Counted from the stretch's first letter, positions 1-10,848 are shown. The stretch is 62,553 nucleotides of DNA from Pseudomonas salomonii (GCF_900107155.1 NZ_FNOX01000021.1:1-62553); one strand, 5' to 3'. The notes: generated by a model from the sequence alone, not told the origin. Translations and numbers: made by a program.

Positions 1-137
1 AGGCGCCGAGCGTAGTAGCACGAGCGGGTCACTTCAAACACCTTGCACAGCCAATCAACCGGCTCGTGGATGCTCAACTGGTCAATCAGCGCGAACGCTC
101 GAGATCTTCCGACATCAAGAGCGCGGTAGCCTTTTTT
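1..137 (-). CDS. IS3-family transposase OrfB (partial, made by -1 frameshift)
   Basis: The N-terminal part of the DDE transposase subunit, running off the window edge. The reading frame is open from the slippery site at 131-137 to base 1 and contains the stretch LIDQLSIHEPVDWLCKVFEV followed by TRSCYYA, typical of the start of IS3-type OrfB. It is in the -1 frame relative to orfA and overlaps its end. In IS3 elements a -1 ribosomal slip fuses OrfA to OrfB to give the active transposase. The catalytic DDE residues would lie outside the window. Confidence 0.75.
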
Positions 138-394
138 AAGATCGACTTTTCCCGCTCAAGGCGAGCAATTCGGGCTTCCAGCTCTTGGATTTTCTGCTGC
201 TCCGGGGTCAGCGCTTTGCTCTGCGGAGTGACGCCCGTGCGTTCTTGCTGCACCTGGTCGACCCATCGGCGCAAAGCCGACTCGCCGACACCAAGCGAGC
301 GGCTGGCCTCAATGAAGCTGTAATCCTGCTTGAGAACGAGGTCGGCAGCCTCGCGTTTGAATTCAGGGGAAAAGGTACGGCGTTGCTTGGTCAT
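86..394 (-). CDS. IS3-family transposase OrfA (helix-turn-helix subunit)
   Basis: A 102-residue transposase_8/IS911-type OrfA. It starts MTKQRRTFSPEFKREAADLV, continues with a helix-turn-helix (EASRSLGVGESALRRWV) and ends in a leucine-zipper-like coiled coil (IQELEARIARLEREKSILKK). The start at 394 is preferred over the track-style upstream start at 418 because the family begins MTKQRR. Near the 3' end the codons TTA AAA AAG provide the canonical A AAA AAG slippery heptamer at 131-137, from which ribosomes would enter the orfB frame. Confidence 0.88.
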   Translation of the reverse strand: MTKQRRTFSPEFKREAADLVLKQDYSFIEASRSLGVGESALRRWVDQVQQERTGVTPQSKALTPEQQKIQELEARIARLEREKSILKKATALLMSEDLERSR

Positions 395-473
395 CAGACA
401 CCTCTCTGTGGCGAGCATTCTCGCCTAAATGGGTGTCCGGAATCATTAGACCACTACATTCCGCCAGAAACAC

Positions 474-498
474 GAAAGCCGCGCAGTGCGCGGCTTTC
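474..498 (-). terminator. hairpin terminator after tRNA-Ile2
   Basis: A 10-11 bp GC-rich stem (AAAGCCGCGC / GCGCGGCTTT) with a 3-nt loop lies 5 nt beyond the tRNA 3' end on the minus strand. The run of T's after the stem is short and broken (CGTGTTTC), so this is a moderate-quality intrinsic terminator for the tRNA. Confidence 0.7.
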
Positions 499-503
499 TT
501 GTT

Positions 504-580
<77 letters not shown>

Positions 581-594
581 TCAGTAGGACGCGG

Positions 595-623
595 ATTATA
601 GCGACGGTTTCCGTGCTGTGCCA
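595..623 (-). promoter_or_regulatory. sigma-70-type promoter of the tRNA-Ile2 gene
   Basis: On the minus strand a perfect TATAAT (595-600) lies 14 nt before the tRNA, with a weak -35 (TGGCAC, 618-623) at 17 bp spacing. The -10 box overlaps the rmcA stop codon (596-598), so the promoter sits in the 3' end of rmcA. Confidence 0.55.
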
Positions 624-3600
624 TCCGAAAAGTCTGAAACCCGCATATGAAGAAAAGTCTCGGCAAAAAGCTCCGGCGGCAGTGGCAGGCTGACGATGTA
701 GCCTTGCATCTGTTCGCAGCCTTCGGCGGCCAGGAAGGCTTGTTGTGCGGGGTTTTCCACGCCTTCGGCGATGATGGTGAATTGCATGCTGTGGCCCAGG
801 GCGATGATGGCGCGCACGATGGCGGCGTCGTGGGGGTCGTCGGGCAGGCCGCGCACGAAGGACTGGTCGATCTTGAGGAAATCCAGTGGCAGGCGCTTGA
901 GGTAGCTTAGGGATGAGTAGCCGGTGCCAAAGTCATCGATGGCCAGTTGCACGCCCAGGTGCTTGAGTTGGTGCAGCACTTCGAGGGCTTCTTCGGCCTG
1001 GCTCATGATGAAGTTTTCGGTGATCTCCAGTTGCAGGCAGCCGGGCTCCAGGTGGTAGTCGTGCAGCAGTTGTTCGATGCGCGCGAGCAGGTTGGGGTGA
1101 CGCAGTTGGGCGCCGGCGAGGTTGACTGACAGGGGGCCGAAGTCGTTGAAGGCGTGTTTCCAGGTGTGCATCTGACGGCAGGCCTGTTCCAGTACCCAGT
1201 CGCCAATCTGCAGGATTGTGCCGTTCTCTTCGGCCAGGGCGATGAAGTGTTCCGGCGGCACGTCGCCAAACGTCGGGTGGTGCCAGCGAATTAAGGCTTC
1301 GGCGCCGATCAGTTCCTGGGTGGCCAGGCTGAGCTTGGGTTGGTAGTACAAAAACAGCTCTTCACGTTCGATGGCGCGACGCAGTTCGTGCTCGAGGGCC
1401 ACGCGTTCGTTGGCCTGGGCGGTGAGGTCGCGGGTGTAGCTCTCGACACGGTTGCGGCCTTTGGCCTTGGAGCGGTACATCGCGGCATCGGCGTTTTTGA
1501 CCAGGGTGGCGACGTCGGTACCGTCCTGTGGGTAAAGGCTGGTGCCGATGCTGGCGCTGATAAAGAACTCATGCTCGCCGGCCTGGAACGGCGGGGTGAA
1601 GCAGGCGAGCAGTTTATTGGCCAGGTGTTCGGCATCGCTGGCTTGTTGCAGGCCGGGCAGCAAGATGATGAATTCGTCGCCGCCCAGGCGTGCCACGGTG
1701 TCGATGTCGCGCAGTTGCTCCTTGAGGCGCACGGCGATGTCCTTGAGCAGCAGGTCGCCGACGGGGTGGCCGAGGCTGTCGTTGATATGCTTGAACCGGT
1801 CCAGGTCGAGGAACAGCACGGCGCCCTGGCTACCGGTTTCTTCCTGGCTAATGAGGGCGGCTTGCAGCCGGCTTTCAAACAGGGTGCGGTTGGGCAGGCC
1901 GGTCAGGGGATCGTGGTGCGCCTGGTAGTCGAGGCGAGCCTGGGCGTGCTTGAGGCTGGAGATATCGGCAAATACGGCAACAAAATGCGTGATCAACTGG
2001 TCGCGGTTGCGCACGGCGCTGATGGTCAGCCAACTGGGGTACAGCTCGCCGTTTTTGCGACGGTTGGAAATCTCGCCCTGCCAGTGGCCGTGGGCTGTCA
2101 ATTGATGCCACATCGCCGCATAGAACGCGCTGTCATGCAGGCCGGAGGCGAGCAGGCGCGGCGTGCTGCCAAGGGCTTCGGCTTCGCTGTAGCCGGTGAT
2201 CTCGCTGAAAGCGCGGTTGACGGCGCTGATGTTCTGCCGGGTGTCGGTGATCAATACGCCTTCGGCGGTGCTCTCGAACACGGTGGCGGCCTGTTGCAGT
2301 TTTTCCTGCATCACTTGGCGTTCGGTGATGTCGCGGGCGATGGTCAACATGCAGTCTTCTTCGCCGATGGGCAGCGGGCGGCTGGACACTTCGCACAGGC
2401 GAATCAAGCCGTCGGCGCGGCGGATACGGCAGACGAAGTCACGCACAAAACCGTCGCGTTGCATCAATTCCAGCAGGTGTTTGCGTTCGTTGAGGTCGAC
2501 CCAGATGCCCAGGTCCAGGGTCGACTGGTCGAGCGAGTTCGCACTGCTAAAGCCCGTCAGGCGGGTGAAGCCTTCGTTCACTTCAATCAACAGCCCATCG
2601 CGCTGGCGGCTGAGCAGCAGACCGTCGGGTGAGGCGTGGAAGGCCTTGGCGAATTTCTCTTCGGAGGTTTGCAGCAGTTGCTGGGTTTCCTTGAGTTGGG
2701 TGATGTCACGCACCGCCACCACCAAGGCTTCGGTGGTGTCGAGCTGGAACGGTTCGGCGGAGATCAGCCCGGTAAACGCCTGGCCATTGCTGCGCAGAAA
2801 CGGCATTTCCAGGTTGCGGATGCTGGTGGTCTGCACACGTCGCAACAGGTCGGGGCCGACGCCTTGAACGCCCCAGATATTCAGCTCGGTGGCGGTTTTA
2901 CCCACGACTTGTTCGGCGCTTAACCCAATCTGGTCCTCGAATGCCTTGTTCACCTCCAGCAGGCAGCCATCAGAGAGGCGGGCGATGACCAGGATGTCCG
3001 GGCATTGCTGAAACACCGAGGCAAACTTCTCTTCGGAAAGCTGCAACGCCTCTTCAGTGCGTTTGGCTTCGCTGATATCGATCATCAAACCGCGTAACAC
3101 CGGCTCATGGCCGTGCTCGATCAGGCTGACGATGTCACGCACCCACAAGCAGCGGCCGTCGGCGGTAATCACCCGATAATCGAGGCTGTGATCGCGGTTG
3201 GCGCGGGTTTCCTGGTAGCAGAATGCCTCGGCACGGGTCAGGTCGGCGGGGTGGATGATGTTGCGCCAGAAACCTGGAATCAACCAATGGGCGCGGGGAT
3301 AGCCCAGCAGGTCTTCGGCGTGGGGCGACACGTAGCTGTAGGTGAAGTCGGTGATGCTGGCTTCCCAGGCAATCGCGGACAGGCTCTCTACCAGGCCGCG
3401 ATAGTGGTATTCGCTGCTGCGCAACTCTTGCTCAAGGGCGACCCGCCGGGCAATTTCCGAGCTGAGCCGGCGGTTGATGCGAATCACGATGGCCAACACA
3501 GTGCTCAACAGCAGCACCGCCGGCAGGCCGTACATCAGCAAGTCGGCCCAGAAGGTGCGGTGATCGGTGAAACTGCCGACCCAGTGTTGCTGGATCGCAT

Positions 3601-4339
3601 CGGTTTCGTCGGAGCTGAGGTCGGCGAGGACTTTGTCCAGAATGCCCACCAGTATTTTCTGATCGCGTGGCACGCCCATAGCCAATTGATAGCGGTAGGG
3701 TGTTTCGCCGCTGACGTATAAACCGTCCAGCTTGAGTTGGCGCAGGCTCCAGACGCTGGAAGCGAGGTCGCTGACAACCGCATCCACTTCATCGGTGGCC
3801 AGGGCTTGCAGCGTTGAGCTGACGTTCGGCATGGCCACCAGGTTGAGGTCGGGGTGGTGAGTGCGCAGTAATTCGTGCGGCGCGTAGTTTTCCACCACCG
3901 CGATCTTCAGGCCGTACAGGTCTTTGAGGTTGCGCGGTTTTGCGCCACCCTCATGGGCAAGGATGACGATCGGGAAGTCCAGGTACGGGCGCGTAAAGGC
4001 CACGTAATTCTGGCGCTCGGGCGTCGACATGATGCCGGGGAGCAGGTCGAGCTGGTTGTTTTTCGCCTGTTCGAGGACAGCGGTCCAGTTTGCCGGTTCG
4101 ATCAGCTTGATCCGCACGCCCAGGCGGTCCTGGATCAGGCGTACATAGTCGGCAGCGAGGCCTTGATAACGGCCATTTTCATCACGGTATTCGAAGGGCG
4201 GCCAAGAAGCGTCCACCCCCAGGCGCAGCTCCTGATGGTCCGCCAGCCAGCCACGCTCATCATCAGTAAGAGTCAACGCGCCAGCCGTTGCGGTCCAGGC
4301 GAGCAGCGACAGCAGCATCACGGTCGGCAGTCTGGGCAT
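596..4339 (-). CDS. rmcA: RmcA-like redox/ligand-sensing c-di-GMP cyclase/phosphodiesterase
   Basis: A 1247-residue inner-membrane signalling protein. A signal peptide (about 1-21) is followed by a periplasmic SBP_bac_3 sensor (about 35-255, LRLGVDASWPPFEY), a transmembrane helix near 270-290, four PAS domains (about 310-810, with DIT-type ends), GGDEF (about 815-975) and EAL (about 985-1230). The GGDEF motif is intact (RLGGDEF), and EALIRW and DDFGTGYSSL show a complete EAL site. Size, domain order and position next to rpoD match P. aeruginosa PA0575 (RmcA), where c-di-GMP turnover is tuned by redox and phenazines. Which of the two activities dominates here is inferred from that homologue. 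Confidence 0.9.
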   Translation of the reverse strand: MPRLPTVMLLSLLAWTATAGALTLTDDERGWLADHQELRLGVDASWPPFEYRDENGRYQGLAADYVRLIQDRLGVRIKLIEPANWTAVLEQAKNNQLDLLPGIMSTPERQNYVAFTRPYLDFPIVILAHEGGAKPRNLKDLYGLKIAVVENYAPHELLRTHHPDLNLVAMPNVSSTLQALATDEVDAVVSDLASSVWSLRQLKLDGLYVSGETPYRYQLAMGVPRDQKILVGILDKVLADLSSDETDAIQQHWVGSFTDHRTFWADLLMYGLPAVLLLSTVLAIVIRINRRLSSEIARRVALEQELRSSEYHYRGLVESLSAIAWEASITDFTYSYVSPHAEDLLGYPRAHWLIPGFWRNIIHPADLTRAEAFCYQETRANRDHSLDYRVITADGRCLWVRDIVSLIEHGHEPVLRGLMIDISEAKRTEEALQLSEEKFASVFQQCPDILVIARLSDGCLLEVNKAFEDQIGLSAEQVVGKTATELNIWGVQGVGPDLLRRVQTTSIRNLEMPFLRSNGQAFTGLISAEPFQLDTTEALVVAVRDITQLKETQQLLQTSEEKFAKAFHASPDGLLLSRQRDGLLIEVNEGFTRLTGFSSANSLDQSTLDLGIWVDLNERKHLLELMQRDGFVRDFVCRIRRADGLIRLCEVSSRPLPIGEEDCMLTIARDITERQVMQEKLQQAATVFESTAEGVLITDTRQNISAVNRAFSEITGYSEAEALGSTPRLLASGLHDSAFYAAMWHQLTAHGHWQGEISNRRKNGELYPSWLTISAVRNRDQLITHFVAVFADISSLKHAQARLDYQAHHDPLTGLPNRTLFESRLQAALISQEETGSQGAVLFLDLDRFKHINDSLGHPVGDLLLKDIAVRLKEQLRDIDTVARLGGDEFIILLPGLQQASDAEHLANKLLACFTPPFQAGEHEFFISASIGTSLYPQDGTDVATLVKNADAAMYRSKAKGRNRVESYTRDLTAQANERVALEHELRRAIEREELFLYYQPKLSLATQELIGAEALIRWHHPTFGDVPPEHFIALAEENGTILQIGDWVLEQACRQMHTWKHAFNDFGPLSVNLAGAQLRHPNLLARIEQLLHDYHLEPGCLQLEITENFIMSQAEEALEVLHQLKHLGVQLAIDDFGTGYSSLSYLKRLPLDFLKIDQSFVRGLPDDPHDAAIVRAIIALGHSMQFTIIAEGVENPAQQAFLAAEGCEQMQGYIVSLPLPPELFAETFLHMRVSDFSDGTARKPSL

Positions 4340-4445
4340 AACGGTCTCGTTATGGCACGGGGAATCTGTCGAGTGTAGACGGGCATTTAGGGGGAGGGGG
4401 GCTGCGGGGGAAGTTAATCTGTAGAAATTAATCTATAGAAAACAA

Positions 4446-4469
4446 AACCCCCGGGCTGGGCCGGGGGTT
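4446..4469 (-). terminator. intrinsic terminator of rpoD
   Basis: Directly after the rpoD stop on the minus strand, a 9-bp stem AACCCCCGG / CCGGGGGTT with a 6-nt loop is followed by TTGTTTTC. This is a strong Rho-independent terminator for the rpsU-dnaG-rpoD transcription unit. Confidence 0.85.
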
Positions 4470-4475
4470 CTGGTA

Positions 4476-6326
<1,851 letters not shown>

Positions 6327-6393
6327 AACACCCTATCCACTGAAGGTCTTGGCGGGCAAAAAACAAGCCGAGGATTATACCCGAGCTATGACC

Positions 6394-8364
6394 TCACACG
6401 CCAGCTGAGGTCGGGTTAGATGTACAAACATTCTGTTTTAAGAGGTCGCGCATCTGTTTTGCTATCTGAATTTGCTCTTCAGCCGATAAACCCGGCTGCC
6501 TTGCACGCTTGATCAGCTCATCCAGGGTCTGCGTGTGCTGACCTGCGGATAACCTAGTAATGGTGTCTAAAAACTGTTGTTCAAGGTTGTCGCCGTCAAT
6601 TAGCCACTCCTTTTCCGCCAGTGCTTTAAGCAAGCGTCCCTGTTCGGTGCCGTGCCAACGAGCCATCAATTGAATTGAGTTTAGCTTAGGATTTTTCTGC
6701 ACCGCCTCGATCAAGGCGATCAGTACCTGAGCGTAAGTGTTGCTCTCGTTGGCAAAGTGATCGGCGCTCTCAACTTTTTTTGCCAATTGCGGGTGGTGAA
6801 TAAGTGTTCTCAGTGCAATGAGCGTTGGAGCTTCGACGGCGACAGGAGTTCGCGGCGCGTATGCCTCGTCGCGGTCACCGCGTTTGCCGTTCTTGTTCCA
6901 GGGTTTCTTGTCCCATTTTTTACCGCCGGCGCCGGGCTTCTTCGGTGTCCACTCCTGCTGGGGCGCGTAGGCCTCCTGCGGTTGGTGGAAGTCGGAATAG
7001 TCCGGCATGGCGTCGTAGTCCATGCCTGGGTCGTAGGCCGGTGGCGCTTCCTGCGGTGCGCTGTGCACCAGCTGGCTGACGGCCTCGCCACTCAGGCCGG
7101 TGATTTCCAGCAGGCGCATGCGCATCAGTGATTTCAGGTTGGCGCCCGGCACTTTGTCGATCAGCGGCGCTGCGAGGGTGGCCATGTGGGCCTTGCCTTC
7201 GAGGGAGCGCGGGTCGGCTTCTTCGGTCAGTTGCTGGAAGAAATAGTCCGCCAGCGGCTGCGCGTGTTGATTGATGCGGGCGCGGAAGGCGTCGGTGCCT
7301 TCGGAGCGCACCAGGGTGTCCGGGTCTTCGCCTTCGGGCAGAAACAGAAAGCGCGCGCGGCGCCCGTCCTGCAGGCTCGACAGCGTGGCTTCGAGCGCAC
7401 GCCAGGCGGCGTTACGACCGGCCTGGTCGCCGTCGAAACAGAACAGCACGCTGGGCACCACGCGAAACAGGCGCTTCATGTGTTCTTCGCTGGTGGCGGT
7501 GCCCAGGGTGGCGACGGCATTGCGCAGGCCCTGCTGGGCCAGCGCGATCACGTCCATATAGCCTTCCACCACGATGATTTCATCGAGGTTGCGATTGTTT
7601 TTGCGCGCTTCAAACAGGCCGTAAAGTTCCTGGCCCTTGTGAAATACCGGGGTTTCCGGGGAGTTCAGGTATTTAGGCTTGTCATCCCCGAGTACCCGGC
7701 CACCAAAAGCGATGATACGGCCACGGCTGTCGCGGATCGGAAACATCACGCGATCGCGGAAGCGGTCATAGCGCTTGCCGGTCTCGGCGTTTTCCACCAG
7801 CAGGCCGGCATCGATCATGGCCTTTTGCTGCAGCGTATCGCTGCTCAGATGCTTGTACAGGTTGTCCCAGCCCGGCGGGGCGAAACCCAGGCCAAAATCC
7901 CGGGCGATCTCACCGGTCAGGCCGCGGCCCTTGAGGTACTCGACGGCGGCCTTGCGCTGCGGATGGCTTTTAAGCGCCTGGCGATAGAAGTCGGCAGCGG
8001 CGGTCAGCAGTGGGTACAGCGGCGAATCGGTGGGTTGTCGCGGTTTGTGCGCGCGGCCACTTTCTTCGCGGGGGATTTCCATGCCGGCGGCTTTGGCCAG
8101 TTCCTCGACGGCCTGGGGGAAGTCCAGGTTGTCGTGGTCCATGATAAAACCGAGGGCATTGCCGCCTGCGCCGCAGCCGAAGCAGTAGTAGAACTGCTTG
8201 TCTGGGCTGACGCTGAATGACGGGGTTTTTTCTTTGTGGAACGGGCAGCAGGCAGTGTAGTTCTTGCCGGCCTTCTTCATTTGCACGCGTGAGCTGACAA
8301 CATCGACGATGTCGGTGCGGTTAAGAAGGTCGTCAATAAAACTCTGGGGAATCAGCCCGGCCAT
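6394..8364 (-). CDS. dnaG: DNA primase DnaG
   Basis: A 656-residue primase that makes RNA primers at the replication fork. The N-terminal CHC2 zinc-binding domain is seen as CPFHKEKTPSFS ... YYCFGCGAGG (about residues 40-66). The RNA polymerase/Toprim core contains VVEGYMDVIAL and FCFDGDQAGRNAA. A variable linker rich in Pro, Tyr and Lys (about 440-500) precedes the C-terminal helicase-binding domain that contacts DnaB. It lies between rpsU and rpoD as in other gamma-proteobacteria. Confidence 0.97.
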   Translation of the reverse strand: MAGLIPQSFIDDLLNRTDIVDVVSSRVQMKKAGKNYTACCPFHKEKTPSFSVSPDKQFYYCFGCGAGGNALGFIMDHDNLDFPQAVEELAKAAGMEIPREESGRAHKPRQPTDSPLYPLLTAAADFYRQALKSHPQRKAAVEYLKGRGLTGEIARDFGLGFAPPGWDNLYKHLSSDTLQQKAMIDAGLLVENAETGKRYDRFRDRVMFPIRDSRGRIIAFGGRVLGDDKPKYLNSPETPVFHKGQELYGLFEARKNNRNLDEIIVVEGYMDVIALAQQGLRNAVATLGTATSEEHMKRLFRVVPSVLFCFDGDQAGRNAAWRALEATLSSLQDGRRARFLFLPEGEDPDTLVRSEGTDAFRARINQHAQPLADYFFQQLTEEADPRSLEGKAHMATLAAPLIDKVPGANLKSLMRMRLLEITGLSGEAVSQLVHSAPQEAPPAYDPGMDYDAMPDYSDFHQPQEAYAPQQEWTPKKPGAGGKKWDKKPWNKNGKRGDRDEAYAPRTPVAVEAPTLIALRTLIHHPQLAKKVESADHFANESNTYAQVLIALIEAVQKNPKLNSIQLMARWHGTEQGRLLKALAEKEWLIDGDNLEQQFLDTITRLSAGQHTQTLDELIKRARQPGLSAEEQIQIAKQMRDLLKQNVCTSNPTSAGV

Positions 8365-8748
8365 GGCGTTCTCGTCATCACTGCGTGTAAATGAGGGCCC
8401 GTGAAGCGTTCAAGCGCACGTATCGAGTGCTTGAACATCTGTTGTCTGCATGGGGAGTGTATCTGCCGAGCATTCACTGACGTTAGTTTCTATCAGTCTT
8501 CGGCTTTGAAATGTTGCCCTGGCGTCCGGTGTTGGCCAGTAGTGGCCTCGGAAACGCCTTGATGGGCACAGCCGACACAGTTGATCGTCTGTTTGTAAAA
8601 TTAAGTGTGCTCGTCAGTAGCCTTGTTAGGCTCGTCAGAAGAGACGCGCACCGCTGGCAGAAGCGCCAGTCCTGACGTGTGAAGCAGTGTCTCGGTCGCG
8701 TGTGCGGCGTCGACGGTGAAGCATCAAGCGATATCCGCAAATGCCAAC
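8365..8748. other. intergenic region between rpsU and dnaG
   Basis: A 384-bp stretch without a convincing gene. The only ORF of note (minus strand, 85 codons at 8483-8740) has no recognisable family and no good ribosome binding site. The region presumably carries the dnaG promoter. In PAO1 I recall a yqeY-like gene (PA0578) near here; no trace of it can be read in this window, so it is absent or never was present in this lineage. Confidence 0.5.
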
Positions 8749-8769
8749 AGCCCGGCTGAGGGCCGGGCT
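8749..8769 (-). terminator. hairpin after rpsU
   Basis: On the minus strand, AGCCCGG and CCGGGCT form a 7-bp stem with a 7-nt loop, 31 nt after the rpsU stop. The tail (GTTGGC) has few T's, so it probably attenuates rather than fully stops transcription, as reported for the rpsU-dnaG junction in enterobacteria. Confidence 0.55.
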
Positions 8770-8799
8770 TGGCAGAAGCTTGCTACGTAAGTCTGTGTA

Positions 8800-9015
8800 T
8801 TAGTACAGACGAACGGCGCGGCGCTGTTCGCGCTGAACTTTCTTGGCGTGACGCTTAACAGCGGCTGCTGCTTTACGCTTACGCTCAGAAGTTGGCTTCT
8901 CATAAAATTCGCGGCTACGAACTTCAGCCAGAACACCGGCTTTTTCGCAGGAGCGCTTGAAACGACGCAGAGCTACGTCGAAGGGTTCGTTCTCTTTTAC
9001 TTTGACGGCTGGCAT
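8800..9015 (-). CDS. rpsU: 30S ribosomal protein S21
   Basis: A 71-residue S21, beginning [20 protein letters not shown] and ending in a very basic tail ([20 protein letters not shown]). It sits on the 30S subunit near the anti-Shine-Dalgarno region and helps initiation. It is the first gene of the rpsU-dnaG-rpoD order and is divergent from tsaD. Confidence 0.97.
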
Positions 9016-9218
9016 CCAGAGCTACCTTCTTTCATTACCGGGAATCAACGTTCTCGTCGCAAAAAATTCGCGGCTGAGGTCGTCGGTTTTTAAGGGTTGC
9101 GGATGTTAACCCCTCATTGACCGGAATGCAAAGCCTCTGATCGAAAACCGCTAGTCGGGAGGGGGAGTGGCGACTATTATGCGCGCCTTCGAATTCAGCC
9201 TCTACAAGGCGCAAACCC

Positions 9219-10244
9219 ATGCTAGTACTGGGACTTGAAACCTCCTGCGACGAAACCGGTGTCGCACTTTACGACAGTGAACGCGGGCTTTTGGCCGATG
9301 CACTGTTCAGTCAGATCGACTTGCACCGCGCCTATGGCGGGGTGGTGCCGGAGCTGGCCAGCCGCGATCACGTCAAGCGCATGCTGCCCTTGATTCGCCA
9401 GGTGTTGGACGAGGCCGGTTGCGTGCCGACCGAGATCGACGCAATTGCCTACACCGCAGGCCCCGGATTGGTTGGAGCCCTTCTGGTTGGGGCCTCTTGC
9501 GCCCAGGCGCTGGCCTTTGCCTGGGGTATTCCCGCCCTCGGTGTGCACCATATGGAAGGCCATTTACTGGCACCGATGCTGGAAAAAACACCGCCGCAGT
9601 TCCCGTTCGTCGCTTTGTTGGTTTCCGGTGGTCATACGCAGTTGGTTCAGGTGGATGGCATCGGCCAATACACGCTTTTGGGGGAGTCGCTGGATGACGC
9701 CGCCGGCGAAGCTTTCGACAAAACCGCGAAGATGATGGGCCTCAATTATCCCGGTGGCCCGGAAATCGCGCGGCTGGCCGAAAAAGGCGTGCCGGGGCGC
9801 TACACCTTCCCGCGCCCGATGTGCGATCGCCCAGGCCTGATGTTCAGCTTCAGCGGCTTGAAAACCTCCGCGCTGAACACGTGGCAGCAAAGCGTCAGCG
9901 CCGGGGACGACAGTGAGCAAGCCCGTTGCGACATCGCGCTGGCGTTCCAGCAGGCCGTGGTAGAGACTTTGACCATCAAGTGCAAGCGCGCCCTGAAACA
10001 GGCAGGCATGCAGCGCCTGGTGATCGCAGGCGGTGTCAGTGCCAACAAGGCGTTGCGCGCCTCGCTGGAAAAAATGCTCGGCGACATGAAGGGCGATGTG
10101 TTCTATGCGCGCCCTGAGTTCTGCACCGACAATGGCGCGATGATTGCCTACGCCGGTTGCCAGCGCCTGCAGGCCGGGCAGCACGAAAGCCTGGCGATCA
10201 GCGTGCAGGCACGCTGGCCGATGGAGCAGCTTTCACCGCTTTAG
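9219..10244 (+). CDS. tsaD: tRNA N6-threonylcarbamoyladenosine transferase TsaD (Gcp)
   Basis: A 341-residue Kae1/TsaD-family protein. It transfers the threonylcarbamoyl group from TC-AMP to A37 of ANN-decoding tRNAs, together with TsaB and TsaE. The family start LVLGLETSCDETGVALYD is present, the metal-binding His pair is in GVHHMEGHLLAP (about 107-118), and VSGGHTQLV and VIAGGVSANKALR are ATP-binding motifs. Divergent from rpsU with 203 bp between the two starts. Confidence 0.97.
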   Translation: MLVLGLETSCDETGVALYDSERGLLADALFSQIDLHRAYGGVVPELASRDHVKRMLPLIRQVLDEAGCVPTEIDAIAYTAGPGLVGALLVGASCAQALAFAWGIPALGVHHMEGHLLAPMLEKTPPQFPFVALLVSGGHTQLVQVDGIGQYTLLGESLDDAAGEAFDKTAKMMGLNYPGGPEIARLAEKGVPGRYTFPRPMCDRPGLMFSFSGLKTSALNTWQQSVSAGDDSEQARCDIALAFQQAVVETLTIKCKRALKQAGMQRLVIAGGVSANKALRASLEKMLGDMKGDVFYARPEFCTDNGAMIAYAGCQRLQAGQHESLAISVQARWPMEQLSPL

Positions 10245-10270
10245 GCGGTTTGATCTGAACCGGGCTCATC

Positions 10271-10292
10271 AACGGTATTTAAAAATGCCGTT
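10271..10292. terminator. possible bidirectional hairpin between tsaD and plsY
   Basis: AACGGTATT and AATGCCGTT form a 9-bp stem (one G-T pair) around a small A/T loop. It overlaps the plsY stop codon and lies 26 nt after the convergent tsaD stop. There is no clear T tract on either side, so a terminator role is only suggested. Confidence 0.35.
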
Positions 10293-10848
10293 CGCGCCCG
10301 GCAAACAGGTCGCGTAAATTGCCGCGGTGGCGCCACACGATCAGCAGTGTCAGTACGCTCATCGGCAGCAACGCCGCCGGTGCCTGCCAGGCCAGCAACG
10401 GCAGGGTGAGTGGTGTGGCGATCAGGGCGGCCAGCGAGCTGGTTCGGGTCAGGTAGAACGTCAGCAGCCAGGCCAGCACGGCCAGCAGCGCTGCCGGAGG
10501 GTAAACCCCCAGCAGCATACCGGCCGCGGTCGCGACGCCTTTGCCGCCGCGAAAACGGAAGTACAGCGGAAACAGATGGCCCAGGACGGCGCACACGCCC
10601 ACCCAGGCCTGCTGTTGCAAGGTAAGGCCGGCGAAGCTGGCGATCAGTACGGGCAACAAACCCTTGCAGAGGTCGCCCAACAGCGTCAGTACGGCAAGTT
10701 TCTTGCCGGCCAGGCGCAACATATTGGTGGCGCCGGCATTGCCTGAGCCACTCATTCGCGGGTCGGGATTTCCCGTCAGGCGGCTGAGCAAAATGGCGAA
10801 GGACAGCGAGCCGAGCAGGTAGGCGAGAATCGCCAGTAACCAAAACAT
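10279..10848 (-). CDS. plsY: acyl-phosphate:glycerol-3-phosphate acyltransferase PlsY
   Basis: A 189-residue inner-membrane enzyme that acylates glycerol-3-phosphate from acyl-phosphate, the first step of phospholipid synthesis in the PlsX/PlsY route. The start at 10848 (MFWLLAILAYLLGS) is chosen because it begins directly with the first membrane helix; the longer frame upstream overlaps folB. Family motifs are SGSGNAGATNMLR, GHLFPLYFRFRGGKGVATA and the C-terminal WRHRGNLRDL. About five transmembrane helices. Confidence 0.95.
   Translation of the reverse strand: MFWLLAILAYLLGSLSFAILLSRLTGNPDPRMSGSGNAGATNMLRLAGKKLAVLTLLGDLCKGLLPVLIASFAGLTLQQQAWVGVCAVLGHLFPLYFRFRGGKGVATAAGMLLGVYPPAALLAVLAWLLTFYLTRTSSLAALIATPLTLPLLAWQAPAALLPMSVLTLLIVWRHRGNLRDLFAGRERHF

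Larger units (their letters stand above)
1..458 (-). mobile_element. IS3-family insertion sequence, one end (partial)
   Basis: The upstream end of an IS3-family element is seen here; the rest lies outside the window. It holds orfA, the start of orfB in the -1 frame, and an A6G slippery heptamer. Read on the minus strand, a plausible terminal end begins near 458 with TGTAGTGG, in the TG... style of IS3 inverted repeats. The other end and the target duplication cannot be seen, so the outer boundary is inferred. The element lies just downstream of a tRNA-Ile2 gene and its terminator. Confidence 0.75.

Noticed and set aside
8483..8740. 85-codon minus-strand ORF between rpsU and dnaG
   Set aside because: No recognisable family, no convincing ribosome binding site, and Ser/Thr/Arg-rich composition typical of a chance frame.
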